From Mytilus trossulus (taxonomy: Eukaryota > Mollusca > Bivalvia > Mytilida > Mytilidae), in contig NC_086386.1 of NCBI RefSeq assembly GCF_036588685.1, forward strand, positions 46,547,878-46,611,877: a stretch of 64,000 nucleotides of DNA, in the 5' to 3' direction. The first letter of the stretch is position 1, and each line of letters begins with the position of its first letter. Of this stretch, positions 21,055 to 32,181 are shown in pieces. Both the position numbers and the translations under genes were made by a program. Below the pieces are notes generated by a model that was not told the DNA's origin, did no database searches, and saw nothing but the letters and a program-made list of their open reading frames with translations.

Positions 21055-21310
21055 CCATAAAATATAGGCGGAAGAAAAAAGTAAAATCACATAAATACTG
21101 AACTCAGAGGAAAATCAATTAGGAAAGTCCATAATCACATGGCAAAATCAAATAACAAAACGCATCAAAAACGAATGGACAAGAACTGTCATATTCCTGA
21201 CTTGGTACAGGCATTTTCAAATGTAGAAAATGGTGGATTAAACCTGGTTCTATAGCGCTAACCCTCTCACTTTAATAACAGTCTCATCAAATTCCGTTAT
21301 AATTACATGA
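21055..21310 (-). repeat. Dispersed mussel repeat, reverse arm of an inverted pair
   Basis: This is the reverse complement of the 20400-20650 repeat with scattered differences: GTGAGAGGGTTAGCGCTA, TAATCCACCATTTTCTACATTTGAAAATGCCTG and GTCAGGAATATGACAGTTCTTGTCCATTCG. A GGCGGAAGAAAAAAGTAAAA word marks its far end. Confidence 0.65.
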
Positions 21311-23200
21311 TGCGTTAAATAAACAGTCACAATTAATAAAATAGTCAAAATATGGGTACATCAGTCATCATCGTATAACAATTTTAAAAGGGGACAATCT
21401 AACCGAACACAAAAACATCTTCTATCTACGAACACATTAATTGACTTGAGTGTCTGACGTCAGAAAATTTTATACATCACATGAATTTGTCGTTCAATGT
21501 GCATACAAACAGTTTTAAAATTTACATAGGCAATGTAAGCATACAAGGTTAAAAAATCAAAAGTATATAACAATAAATACATAGTACTCGACAAATACAA
21601 AGTTTTTTTCTTTTAGCAAACGTTATTGCGAGGTTGTCCTTTTTCTTATTGTAAAAGGCTGTACGATTGCCTATAACTGCTTAACTCAACATCATTTAAA
21701 CATTTATGCCTAGTTATCCTATTGGCAATGCTACAACATCTTTGTATTTCTAAATTAGTTTTGAAAAACATGGCATTTTTATCACAGTACTTGTCTTTAA
21801 ACTATATTTTGTGAGTGATGTATAAAAAAAAAGATGTGGTATGATTGCCAATGATACAACTCTCCGCAAGAGACCCAAATGACACATAAATTTAACAACT
21901 ATAGTTCAACGTACGGCTGGTAATCTTAGATTTGTAATTATGATAGTGTTCTTAGGGGAAAGGTCTTATTAAATTTCTTCTGATTATTGTCGTTTTCCAC
22001 CAAATTATGACAATTTTTCTTCGTATCGGTAAGACATGTAGCTTTCAGGTTTACACTTTGAATCAGTGTCAAAATACAAATCCGAACTTGCACGAGTTGT
22101 ATAACTTTTTCGGTCCGGATTAGTTGTTAAGAAATGTACATCGTAACAGAAATACGTAGACCAAAACGGAAACGTGGATTTTACTAAAGATATTACCCTG
22201 AAACTTTGCTATATTTTGATCAAAACGATCGAAACACTCATTAGATAACTAAGGGTTATAACCTTTGAAAAATAAGGGGATACATTCAGTTGAATAAAAA
22301 AAAGCTGTCACCTATTATTTGTTTATGTGTTTCTCTATGATGAGTGCTCTATATCTGTGGCGCAGTGTTGTTATTTTAGCGACATTTTTAACATTGTCAT
22401 ATACGCGGGAGGTTTGGCTAACCATATAATTAGGTTCAATCCACAATTTTTTTCTTTAAATGTTCTGTACCAAGTCCCGAATATGCCAGTTGTTATAAAA
22501 TAGTTCGTTTCTATGTATATTGGCTTTTGTTTTTGTTGCACTTCAGTTCTCCATTTGTTCCCGTGATTTCCTCTTATAGTTGATGGGTTCCCTGAATTTG
22601 TTTTCTCTCAATCGGTTAATGACTTTTGAATAGCGGTATACTATTGTTGCCTATAACTAGATCATTCCTCAACGCCAAAGTCGTAAGTTGACCTTGTCAA
22701 TTGACTTCACAACTTGTTATGGTACAACACCAGAAAGCGTTATAGTTGAAGATGTCTTGGATAGTGAACAATTTTTAGGTTATACAAGCGCAATTTAATT
22801 TGTTTTTGAACGAGGTGTTTTGAACTTATCGTGAGGAGCTTCACACCTGTTTACGATATGCGATACAAAATTATTAGTTCAAACTATGAAACCAGAGTTC
22901 ATAGTACCATGTGGTCTTATATATTAGCAGAGGGGACCTACGACCTTGAAATAGGTCAAAAGGTCAAGTTGATGTCCCTAATAGTGTGTTTATAAAGCTT
23001 TAAAAATGTTCACTATATCAAAAACACACACACATATATCTGAGAGGGGATAGAGCAGATTGTGTCCCCGATAAACATTGATCGCTTATGGGAAGTATTT
23101 TACATTTTGACTTGGAACAGAATAAAAACAATAATGTTTTATCGTTTCTGGTCAGGAGGAAGAGAATGAAATTTGAGAGCTCTTTACATATAGGGTTAAC
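21311..23200. repeat. Intergenic DNA with repeat fragments
   Basis: Bases 21825-21890 are a repeat end (AAGATGTGGTATGATTGCCAATGATACAACT). Bases 22395-22640 are a diverged copy of the repeat at 7370-7620. The rest is AT-rich DNA without gene signals. Confidence 0.5.
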
Positions 23201-23204
23201 CCCT

Positions 23205-23576
23205 AACGTTCTTTATCTTCCGTAGTCTGTATTTCAATGGATGTCGTTATACGCTGCATGATATATAAGTCTTTGGTTTACTGTTTGAATATACTTTTAA
23301 TAGATCGTTGGTTTCTTGTCTGTTTAACAACGTTCTTTATCTTCCTTAGTCTGTATTTCAATGGATGTCGTTATTCGCTGCATGATATATAAGTCTTTGA
23401 TTTACTGTTTGAATATACTTTTAATAGATCGTTGGTTTCTAGTCTGTTTAACAACGTTCTTTATCTTCCTTAGTCTGTATTTCAATGGATGTTGTTATTC
23501 GCTGCATGATATATAAGTCTTTGGTTTACTGTTTGAATATACTTTTAATAAATCGTTGGTTTTTTGTCTGTTTAAC
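23205..23576. repeat. Tandem repeat, three copies of 124 bp
   Basis: Copies start with AACGTTCTTTATCTTCC at 23205, 23329 and 23453. Each contains GTCTGTATTTCAATGGATGT, GCTGCATGATATATAAGTC and AATAGATCGTTGGTTTCTTG. The copies differ at only a few positions, which implies a recent expansion. Confidence 0.85.
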
Positions 23577-23736
23577 ATTTAGGACCTTTAATAGTTTATT
23601 ATACGAAATACGTTTTGTTCATTTTTGAAGACTGTGAAAAGACATGTAGTGGTCTACCGAGTACAAATTTAAGGTCCAAATTCATTCCTTATTGACTAAA
23701 TTACGGACTTTCTATGGAAGTGGTTGTTTCATATTT

Positions 23737-25046
23737 GTGACCCGCCATGACATTTGCAGGCTTATGGAGGTAGAACGTCATTGTTGATTTTTTTTTAACT
23801 ACATAATAATTTTATTCATCAAATATTGCTTGTCATTGTTAGAAAATTATAAAAATGATAAATATCTGGATTCAATGAAAACGTATTTGTGAAGAAAAGA
23901 TAAACACATTCCTTGGCTTCTTTTTTGCGGACGGCGAACTATACATCATATATACGTTTTGAAGTTTGACTTTATCGTTTTAAGAGAAAAATATTTGAAT
24001 CTACATTTTAAATTAATATACAAAAAATCAAATTTCTGCTCTATAGATTTCCTTTCATAAATGAAGTCTGAAATATATCCATGATAAATGCACCGCATCG
24101 AATGCTTATAAGAGAACACCTACTTATAAACTGTTACGCGTCGCATACTATGTTTAGAGACATGCATAATAAATCTAAATTAAAAAAGGAATTCTTAAAG
24201 CTTAGTTGGACAACTTTTAAACGAACTTCATCTCAACAAGTTTAAATAACATGTTTTAAATTGAGCTACAAACAAAACAAAAATGCTCTAAAGATTTTCT
24301 TTCATAAATGAAGTCTGAAAAATATCCATAATAAATGCACCGTATCAAATACATATATGAGAACATCTACTTATAAACTGTTACGCGTCGCATACTATGT
24401 TTAGAGACATGCATAATACATCTAAATTAAAAGGGGGAATTCTTAAAGCTTTCTTTGACAAATTTCAAATTAACTTCATTTCAACAAGTTAAAATTACAT
24501 GTTCTAAAATAGAGGTAAGAATTGTTTGTATTGTAGTAAATTTATTTTTTTGAAATTTTATTCAAATACGCTATTGAACACCACTAAGAGCCAATAAATA
24601 CAATAATTGTGTATTTTATATATATGTGCCTTCAACAAATAAAATAGATTTCGAAAAAGAGTAGGCTAATGCCGCTACAAGGCAGCACTCGCACCCGCAA
24701 AGTGGAAAGGGATTAATATAAGTTGCAAAACTTGTTTCCCAATCCACTATAAATAGATATGTTTAAACTAAACTAAACAAATAAAAGTCGTCATAGAACA
24801 GTCTCATTTTCATACCGTTATTCGAAATGACTCGTTTCATTGCTATTACAACAAATATGTCTTACATGTAATAACATGACATAGAGTTTGTTTTGTTTCT
24901 GAATATTCTACATACATATACAAAAAAGCAATTTTTAGACAATTTTCCCTCCTAAGCCTGGAAGTGGCTAGTCACATATAATTTACGGCGTTTTTATTAC
25001 AATGACGTTCTACCTCCATAAGCCTGGATATGTCGTGGCTGGTCAC
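23737..25046. mobile_element. Inverted-repeat transposon, 1310 bp
   Basis: The ends GTGACCCGCCATGACATTTG and, as reverse complement, GTGACCAGCCACGACATATC continue into a shared CAGGCTTATGGAGGTAGAACGTCATTGT. This gives a terminal inverted repeat of about 49 bp with a handful of mismatches. ATTT flanks both ends (23733-23736 and 25047-25050) as a possible 4-bp target duplication. No transposase is visible. Inside is a tandem duplication (24039-24530). A second copy of the right terminus (CCTCCTAAGCCTGGAAGTGGCTAGTCAC) lies at 24948-24976. Confidence 0.6.
24039..24530. repeat. Tandem duplication of about 247 bp
   Basis: CTCTATAGATTTCCTTTCAT at 24039 recurs as CTCTAAAGATTTTCTTTCAT at 24286. The whole unit is repeated, including ATAAACTGTTACGCGTCGCA and AATTCTTAAAGCTT. 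Divergence is clearly higher than in the 124-bp array. Confidence 0.8.
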
Positions 25047-25050
25047 ATTT

Positions 25051-26150
25051 AAGAAATAATTATAACCTACATATGAAATATGTAAAAAATGTAGATTTCC
25101 TAATTTTCGAAATACAATGTATAAGATAAGAAATTGCACCAGTTTGCAATAAAAAGATAAATCAAAAAAGTACTCCAAGGAAAATTCAAAATCGGAAAGT
25201 CCGTAATCAACTGGCAAAATACTATAGATACAGCAAACATACTATTGGTAAGACCTTATTTGTTAATCAAAGTGTCTAAGAGCCGACCATTTGATTTTAT
25301 TGGGAAAAGGTTGCTGGAGGATAATTAATGAGGTCCTACCTGGTAAATGCTAACAATAAATGGTTTCCCAAGACACCATGACAATAAATATTTTACAGTA
25401 CAAAATTTAGGAAAATAAAAAGTATACAAATGTATAGAACTCAAGGGAAATTAAAAAAAGAACTCAGAACTTAATAAAACTGACAAAATCAAACGCTTTC
25501 AATGAACGGCAAACGTAAAAACATCTGTCATATCATTATTGTGTTCTGAAATGGAACAAACGTTCGCTCTACAGAACAGCGGAAGAAAAAAAGCTTATAT
25601 AGCAATAGATGAACTTGAATATACGTAGTTCATCCGAAACAAAATGAGTTTGGTCTCACACTCTCTCCTTGGATGTCAAATCGTCATTCCCTTAGTATTA
25701 CTACTAGTGTTTAAACTATTCTTGAAGACGACTTAACTGTTCGAAAAAGGAATTTGTAAACTTTTTACCAGTTGTTCTTTGTAAACTTTTTACGAGTCGT
25801 TCTTTGTAACATGGGATTATTTTTCCACTAAACACTTAAATTTATATATGTTGAAAATGTATAGGTAAGATTTTTTCAGTAAATAAATATATACATCATT
25901 TAGACAGTAATTTTGAGGAGATCTTCTGGATAGCGTTGAAGTCCTATTCTCCACTGCTTGGTAGACACTACTTGTTATAATTACTTTTGAAAAGATAAAT
26001 AAAAAATATGGTTTATAAAATAATGATCTCTGTGCTTAATTTTTTATACTGCGGTCAGTGAAGGAATTTAGTTCAAAACAAGTGATAATAAACAAAGGAC
26101 AAGAAAATGGTCGAAAAATGCCGCATGACCTGTGTATTGATTGTTGCAAA
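25051..26150. other. Intergenic DNA
   Basis: A fragment near 25140-25235 (AAGTACTCCAAGGAAAATTCAAAATCGGAAAGTCCGTAATC) resembles the start of the dispersed repeat at 21055-21310 in the same orientation. I see nothing else. Confidence 0.35.
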
Positions 26151-26545
26151 AATGAGGCAGTAGACAACTTTCGAGTTCATCCGTCACCGGAAAAAACTTG
26201 TCAATTATACGCGCCTTTATGACGTCATTTACCAGATGGAGGGGGTCGCCTGTATCCCTGCACTATTAACGTTCATCAAGCGTCTTAGTGATCGTCACTG
26301 TGCAGGATAAACTAGAAATAAAGGTTGTTCTGTAGGTACTGAATGACAATTCCCTAATGACAGGAATGTTGATTGTCAATTTTGAGAATTCAATTTGCCG
26401 AATAATTCGTACAATATAGAATTATAGTTTTCCAACCACTCGCTCAACATTGGAATGGAAGTGACGACGCCCCCTAAACGCACAAATGACGTTCACTAAA
26501 ACCAAAGCATCGAACTCGAAAGTTGTCTATTGATTAATATTTGTA
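26150..26545 (+). promoter_or_regulatory. Duplicated upstream flank of the second four-helix gene
   Basis: The stretch with GGGGGTCGCCTGTATCCCTG, TTAGTGATCGTCACTGTGCA, TTCCCTAATGACA, AATAATTCGTACAATATAGAATTATA and CCCCCTAAACGCAC has a diverged copy at 41955-42325, immediately upstream of the pseudogene. Conservation next to two members of the family suggests it is the promoter or 5' exon region of that subfamily. In the intact copy, 2 kb separates it from a splice-acceptor-like TTTTTTCCTAG just before the ORF. Confidence 0.45.
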
Positions 26546-26974
26546 CTTTAATGAAGGATATAACATAGCTTGTAGGTTTACATGTGACACAGTGAAGTTT
26601 GTACCAGTTTTGTTTATCTTATTATTGTAGTTTCAATTTCAATATAGTTGTTTAGATAAATAAGGGTATCATATGTGTCCTGCGAGAGGCATTGGGATTT
26701 ATAAATATATTGCTGATACATTTTTTTAAGCCGACATAACACACGTAAAATAAACATTTGGCAAATGTATTTATAATTCTTTCATTTAAACTCAGGTAAG
26801 AAGCTTAATTAAAAACAAGAAAGAAACAACGTTATAATTTCTCGTATACTTTTTCGATATTTTTGAATCTTTAGTTGTTTTTTATTGATTCATTGATTAT
26901 TTTACTTATCATATCGATCGACGTTTTTATTAATTAAATGATTACTTTTTACAAAGCGTATAGTATTAATTTTA

Positions 26975-27397
26975 AGGTGTCAGACCACCAATTCACTTAA
27001 ATTGCCCTACTCTGACCCAAAATAGTGCATTTGATATCATTGTTTACTTAAATTAACAAACAAATTTGCTGAAATGAAACTTTTGCTGAAATGAAACTAT
27101 TTTGAGCCAAAATTTACTTGTTTATGAGTTTGAACAAAAAAATAGGATTAATGCGCTCCATAGTATACTAGTTTAAGATTTCCAGAAAATCATATTTTTG
27201 TTTACGTTGCTGTTCTCCGAAGGTCAAAGTTTTCTTATTAAACTTTTAAGGAAGGTTGAAAACGAGCGCGTAGAAAGGTGATATATGTATTATACAGGAT
27301 ATACTGGTTTCTATATAGTTAAACTTATGGTAAAATATTTAAAAAGCTATGATAATTTAAAAAAATAAAAGGCTTTGTAATTGGTATTCTGACACCT
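26975..27397. mobile_element. Short inverted-repeat element (MITE), about 423 bp
   Basis: The ends AGGTGTCAGACCACCAATT and, reverse complemented, AGGTGTCAGAATACCAATT are inverted repeats of about 19 bp with two differences. There is no coding sequence. The target duplication is not clear. Confidence 0.6.
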
Positions 27398-27589
27398 AGA
27401 CGATGCATGGTCCGGAATAAACTATCGGTAGAAAGTATGAGTTTTGTTGATGTGTAATATTGTTTATAAAGTGAAATGTTTAAGAATGTACATGTGTCTT
27501 CAGAGAACAAAGGAATTCACGTAATGCCTTAATATAGAGCTGCGCCCTTATATAATATACATTGAATGCTTTATTTTTTCGTACTTTAA

Positions 27590-27720
27590 TTGTTCTTTTA
27601 AATTTTTTTTGGATTGGAGCCTCACTGATGAGTTTTTTTGTAGACGAAACGCGCGTCTGGCGTATATACTTAATATAGTCCTAGTATCTATGATGAGTTT
27701 ATTTATTACATTTACGTCAT
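27590..27720 (+). repeat. Partial hammerhead-bearing repeat unit
   Basis: It contains the hammerhead block (27617-27665) followed by CTAGTATCTATGATGAGTTTATTTA as in the tandem array. The upstream part of the unit is mostly missing. Confidence 0.65.
27617..27665 (+). ncRNA. Hammerhead ribozyme, best preserved copy
   Basis: GAGCCTCA-CTGATGA-GTTT(TTTTGT)AGAC-GAAA-CGCGCGTC-TGGCGTA. All core elements are present: CUGAUGA, GAAA, the GUC cleavage triplet and a pairing stem II (one G-U). Stem III is the loopless palindrome ACGC/GCGU, so the ribozyme would work best as a dimer. The only visible defect is one mismatch in stem I (GCCUCA where the family has GCGUCA). Confidence 0.7.
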
Positions 27721-28136
27721 CGGTATTAGATTAGTTTTTTGTACATTTTTATATACCCGCTTATTACTCATTATTTGGTATAGTTTTCTCATATCATTTT
27801 TCTGTAACTGACCATACAGATCATTAAGAATTGGTATCAAGGAAACATTTCTCACCCAAAAAATAAAAGATAAACGTAAATGTTCCTATGTATGTTTTGA
27901 GAAAAAAAAACATCTGTGGTGTTCATAGAAAGTAAGTTCATTTGATAATTTGATCAAATTAGTTAATGAAGTATGTGCAATGCGAAAAAAAGTATATTAA
28001 GACCCATAAAAGTGAATACTGAAGTTCAATTGCCTTTTAGATATATCAAAGGTTTAGTTATTTATTAAATGAAGTATTCATCAATTGCAAGTACCCTCAT
28101 ACGGTAATTATTCGTGCATGATTATAGATTATCGTT

Positions 28137-28211
28137 CATCATCTCAACGAGACTGATTTTCTTGCTTGAGCCAGTGCGGCGAAAGCGAGAAAAGCAATCG
28201 AGTTGAGATGA
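28137..28211. repeat. Near-perfect short inverted repeat upstream of paralogue 2
   Basis: TCATCTCAACGAGACTGATT is answered by GAAAAGCAATCGAGTTGAGATGA. The arms of about 34 bases flank a centre GCCAGTGCGGCG. It lies 340 bases upstream of the ORF at 28549. A related word set (TCAAGTGAGCAAGAGCGAGCGAGAGAAAATC) occurs at 31921-31951. It could be a small MITE or a structured regulatory element. Confidence 0.55.
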
Positions 28212-28548
28212 CCAATGCTTATCTGTTTATCCCTATTTTACCTATGACGACATATTGTCAATTTGATTTCAATTTCATTAGCAATGCCACGTGCCTCGTT
28301 AGTTTCTAGCGATAATTTTCCATCTGAAGCGAGTAGCATGATATGAATAATCACCAAAAAAAAAGATCAAAGGAAAATGCACAAAATAGCGATAAAGTAC
28401 CTTATTTTTAAAACTTATCAACAATTGGTTTATTTTTAACTTTTATATTACATATAAGCGAGCATAACACAAGTAAAATAAAAATTATGAAATTGTACTT
28501 ATACTTTCTGCATTTTTTCCTAGGTGCAAAAACAGAAAGTAAACAAAA

Positions 28549-28977
28549 ATGGCTAAGAAGTTTAATGTGATTATGTGTGCAACAGACTGTTTCAAGTGGT
28601 CATGCTCAATATTCTGGACACTCACTGGAATAATGTTCGTTCTTGCTGCAGAGCTTACACAAGGGAGTCATTGCAAGAGCGATAGCAATCAAAGGACACT
28701 AATTGCTCTTCCTATAGTATCTGCATGTACAATGCTGTTTTCGGGGATAAGTATATGTTCAGGAATGGGAGTTTGTTTAAAAGTGCTTTGTTCCGTAATT
28801 TGGACAATAACTGGAATAGTATGTACGACTTTGTCATGTTATTTTATCTCTATGGATTGCAAAGACATGGAAGCAGTATTGATTGGACTTGTTTTGACTG
28901 GTTCCGTGACAATCTGGATAGGTGGATGTGTTATTGGACGTCTAACACAACAAGGCGGAGGTTTTAGGAAAATATAA
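28549..28977 (+). CDS. Cys-rich four-transmembrane protein, paralogue 2
   Basis: This is an intact 142-residue ORF with the same length and topology as the copy at 19722-20150. Hydrophobic segments lie at about 14-36, 50-70, 77-100 and 108-130, with TQGSHCKSDS and SMDCKDMEA loops. The C terminus is basic (RLTQQGGGFRKI) where paralogue 1 is acidic. The ATG follows a splice acceptor (CATTTTTTCCTAG/GTGC) by 25 bases, so a 5' non-coding exon is likely. The stop codon is embedded in ATATAATAAAATAG, which contains AATAAA. The function is unknown to me; it is presumably a membrane protein. Confidence 0.8.
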   Translation: MAKKFNVIMCATDCFKWSCSIFWTLTGIMFVLAAELTQGSHCKSDSNQRTLIALPIVSACTMLFSGISICSGMGVCLKVLCSVIWTITGIVCTTLSCYFISMDCKDMEAVLIGLVLTGSVTIWIGGCVIGRLTQQGGGFRKI

Positions 28978-29069
28978 TAAAATAGTGGTCTTTATATTTC
29001 TTTTTTTTATGATTTTTTTTTTAATTTCAATCTCGTATGCTCTATTTCCGAATTTTTATATTCGAATAG

Positions 29070-30770
29070 CCAAGTGAGCTTATGCCATCACTTGGCGTCC
29101 TTCGTCTGTCGTCGTCGTCTGTCGTCGTAAACTATTTCAAGAATCTTCTCCTCTGAAACTACTAGGCCAAATACTTCCAAACTTTAACTGAATGTTCCTT
29201 AGGGTATTTAGTTTATAAATAGTATCCGAAGTTTTGATCTATCAACAAACATGGTCGCCATTGCTAAAAATAAAACATAGGGGTCAAATGCAGTTTTTGG
29301 CTTATATCTTAAAAACGAAAGCATTTTGAGCAATCTGACATGGGACAATTATGTTCATAAGGTCAAGATCTATCAGCCCTGAAATTTTCAGATGAATCAA
29401 ACAACCCATTGTTGGGTTGCTGCCTCTTAATTGGTAATCTTAAGGAAAGTTTGCAGTTTTTGGTCATTATCTTGAATATGATTATAGATAAAGATAAACT
29501 GTAAACTGCAAAAATGACTAGCAAAGTAAGATCTACAAATAAGTTTATATGACCAAAATTGTCAATTGACCCCTTAAGGGGTTATTGTCCTTTAATGACA
29601 ATTTTTCACAATTTGTTCATCATATTTGCTAACTTTAAAAAATCTTCTCCTCTGAAACTACTAGGCCTAATACTTCCAAACTTTAACTGAATGTTCCTTA
29701 GGGTATCCAGATTATAAATTGAATCCGAAGTTTTGATCTATCCCATACATGGTCGCCATTGCTAAACATAGAACATAGGGGTCAAATGCAGTTTTTGGCT
29801 TATATCTAAAAAACGAAAGCATTAAGTGCAAATCTGACGGGATAAAAATGTTCATTAGGTCAAGATCTATCAGCCCTGAAATTTTTAGATGAATCAAACA
29901 ACCCATTGTTGGGTTGCTGCCACTTAATTAGTAATCTTAAGGAAATTTTGCAGTTTTTGGTCATTATCTTGAATTTTATTATAGATAAAGATAAACTTTA
30001 AACATCAAAAATGATCAACAAAGTAAGATCTACAAATAAGTTAATATGACCAAAATTGTCAATTGACCCCTTAAGGGGTTATTGTCCTTTAATGACAATT
30101 TTTCACAATTTGTTCATCATATTTGCTAACTTTAAAAAATCTTCTCCTCTAAAACTACTCAACCAAATTCAACCAAACTTCAACTGAATGATCAGTAGGG
30201 TGTATAAAATAAAGTTTGTGTTTTATTTTCTATTTCGTCAAACACATGGCCGTCATGGCTAAAAATAGAACACAGGGAAAATGCAGTTTTTGGCTTATAT
30301 CTCAAAAACTCCAGCATTTAGAGCAAAAAAGACAAGAAGATAAACTGTTTTAGCAAAAATGTTAAGCAAAGTAAGATCTACAAATATGTCAATTTGACCA
30401 AAATTGTCAATTGACCCCTTAAGGAGTTATTGCCCTTTAAAGACTTTTTTTCACAATTTGTTCATCACGTTGACTTACTTTAAAAAATCTTCTCCTTTGA
30501 AACTGCTGTATCAATTTCAGCCAAACTTAGGCTTAATGAGTTTCAGAGTATCTAGTATAAATTTTATATTTTATTTCCTTGTATGTCAAGAAACATAGCT
30601 CATATGGCTAAAATAGAACATAGGAGAAAATTATTTATTTTTTTTGCTTTTGAAGAAAATAGGACGATTCAAAGAACATTTAAATAAATTGAAAAGCCAA
30701 AATAATCATTGATGAGAGATTTAACCAAAAAAATTAAGGTGAGCGATTCAGGCTCTTGAGAGCCTCTTGT
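29070..30770 (+). mobile_element. Helentron/HINE-like element 2, 5' truncated
   Basis: It starts within the 5' hairpin (CAAGTGAGCTTATGCCATCACTTGGCGTCC). Internal units begin CTTCTCC at 29145, 29644, 30141 and 30489; the last spacing is shortened by a deletion. The 3' end is AAGGTGAGCGATTCAGGCTCTTGAGAGCCTCTTGTTA, with a full GGCTCT/AGAGCC hairpin. There is no ORF. It is very similar to element 1, and its internal units AAACTACT.AGCC.AAT share GTCAATTGACCCCTTAAGG. Confidence 0.65.
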
Positions 30771-31259
30771 TATTTTTAAAACAGTTTTTTTTTTTATAAG
30801 AAAACACATTTGTCAGGTTGTTCATTTTTAACTCGGCCTTTAAATCTACTCATCCAAAAGCATTCATATTTTTAAGAAAGCCATATATATTGTTTCTCAG
30901 GATGATTTTTTTAAACTCGATCAACAAAATATCGTTAAAATATTAGAAAATACAATTGTTGGTTAAAATTTAAAACTGTAAATAAAAACAAACGACATAC
31001 ATCCTTTCGCTAAAATAGTACATATTGATATTTAGGGTCCATGTGAGGCCCTCTTTGATGTTGGATTTTCTCACTGCGTTGAAGGCCGATTGGTGGCCTC
31101 CAGCTGTTATCTGTTCTTTGGTGAGGTAGTTGTTTCTCTGACATATTCCCCATTTCGATTCTTTTTTTTATCCTTTAAATTATGAACCATAATTGACACT
31201 ATTCATGAAAATTATAATTTCGATTGATTTGAGGATAAATATGGATATGGTTTGCTTTT
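30771..31259. repeat. Spacer with a repeat end
   Basis: Bases 31040-31170 (TTCTCACTGCGTTGAAGGCCGATTGGTGGCC...TGACATATTCCCCATTTCGATTC) match the 3' end of the long repeat at 45735-46510. Otherwise the stretch is AT-rich. Confidence 0.5.
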
Positions 31260-31620
31260 GGTAACATATCAACTCATCATAGATGAACCAGGATTGAAAT
31301 TTTGTAGTTACTCCAGACGCGCGTTCGTCCACAAGAGACTCACCAGTAACGCTCGAATAAAAACAAGTTAGAAAGGCCAAATAAAGTACGAATTTGAAGA
31401 CCTTTTAGAACCAAAATTCATAAAGGATTTAACAAATACAGCTAAAGGAATATATTCCTTTGGTAGAAAAACCTTAGTATTTAAAAAATAAACAAGTTTT
31501 GTAAACAGTTATTTTATATTAATGTCAACACAGAATGCCTGACTTCTGGGCTGGTGATACCCTCGGGAATAAAAACTTCACCAGCAACACTTGTAACATA
31601 CGATGAACCACACACATCTT
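31260..31620 (-). repeat. Hammerhead-bearing repeat unit, nearly full length, reverse
   Basis: The order on the minus strand is: GTTACAAGTGTTGCTGGTGAAG, CACCAGCCCAGAAGTCA, GTAAACAAAACTTG, AATATATTCCTTTAGCTGTATTTG, then the hammerhead block at 31309-31357. This gives a whole unit of about 350 bases outside the tandem array. Confidence 0.6.
31309..31357 (-). ncRNA. Degenerate hammerhead motif
   Basis: Minus strand: GAGCGTTACTGGTGAGTCTCTTGTGGACGAACGCGCGTCTGGAGTA. CTGATGA is CTGGTGA and one A of GAAA is missing. GUC and the palindromic stem III remain. Confidence 0.5.
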
Positions 31621-32103
31621 TGTTGGGATGGTTACGTTAATTCATGTGTTATGAATTTAAAGAAATGCATATATAATTCGTGTTGGGAAATTAACCGTAT
31701 GAACCCGCGGACATTATAGTGCAGAACAAAATTCCTTGTCGCTTCTTTAAAATTCATGTTTTCAATGGATACTAAGATTTTTTTGATTTTTTTAAATGCA
31801 AATTAATAATATGAAAATGTTTTGTCGTTAGAAATATTCGTATATTAATCAAACGATCTTCAATATCAATGATATACCGAAAAATTGTTGTTGCGGATGA
31901 ATACCACGAATGCATATTCATCAAGTGAGCAAGAGCGAGCGAGAGAAAATCAATTCACGCAATTACACACAGAAAGGTAATTATATTTCAATTATTTGAT
32001 TTAGAGTAACATCTTTAAACCGTTTGTAGCATATTTGTCTATAATATTAACGTAGCAAAATCAGGAATATTTAATCTGACACAATATTAAAATCATTTTT
32101 CAG
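31621..32103. other. Spacer
   Basis: AT-rich. Bases 31905-31960 echo the inverted repeat at 28137-28211. I see no gene. Confidence 0.3.
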
Positions 32104-32181
32104 GCCGCGTCCCCCGCAGCCATTTTGAAAATACCAGAAGATTGGGTAGGAGTAACAAGAACCTGCAAGGCCCTTAAAGAT
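32104..32181 (+). other. Possible isolated exon, 78 nt
   Basis: A good acceptor (AAAATCATTTTTCAG) precedes 26 open codons (AASPAAILKIPEDWVGV then TRTCKALKDK) of unusually high GC, ending AAG/GTTACT. I do not recognise the peptide, and no partner exon in the right phase is visible upstream, so this is weak. Confidence 0.18.

Noticed and set aside
23205-23576. Regular repeats considered as a CRISPR array
   Set aside because: Whole 124-bp units are repeated without variable spacers, and the DNA is eukaryotic.
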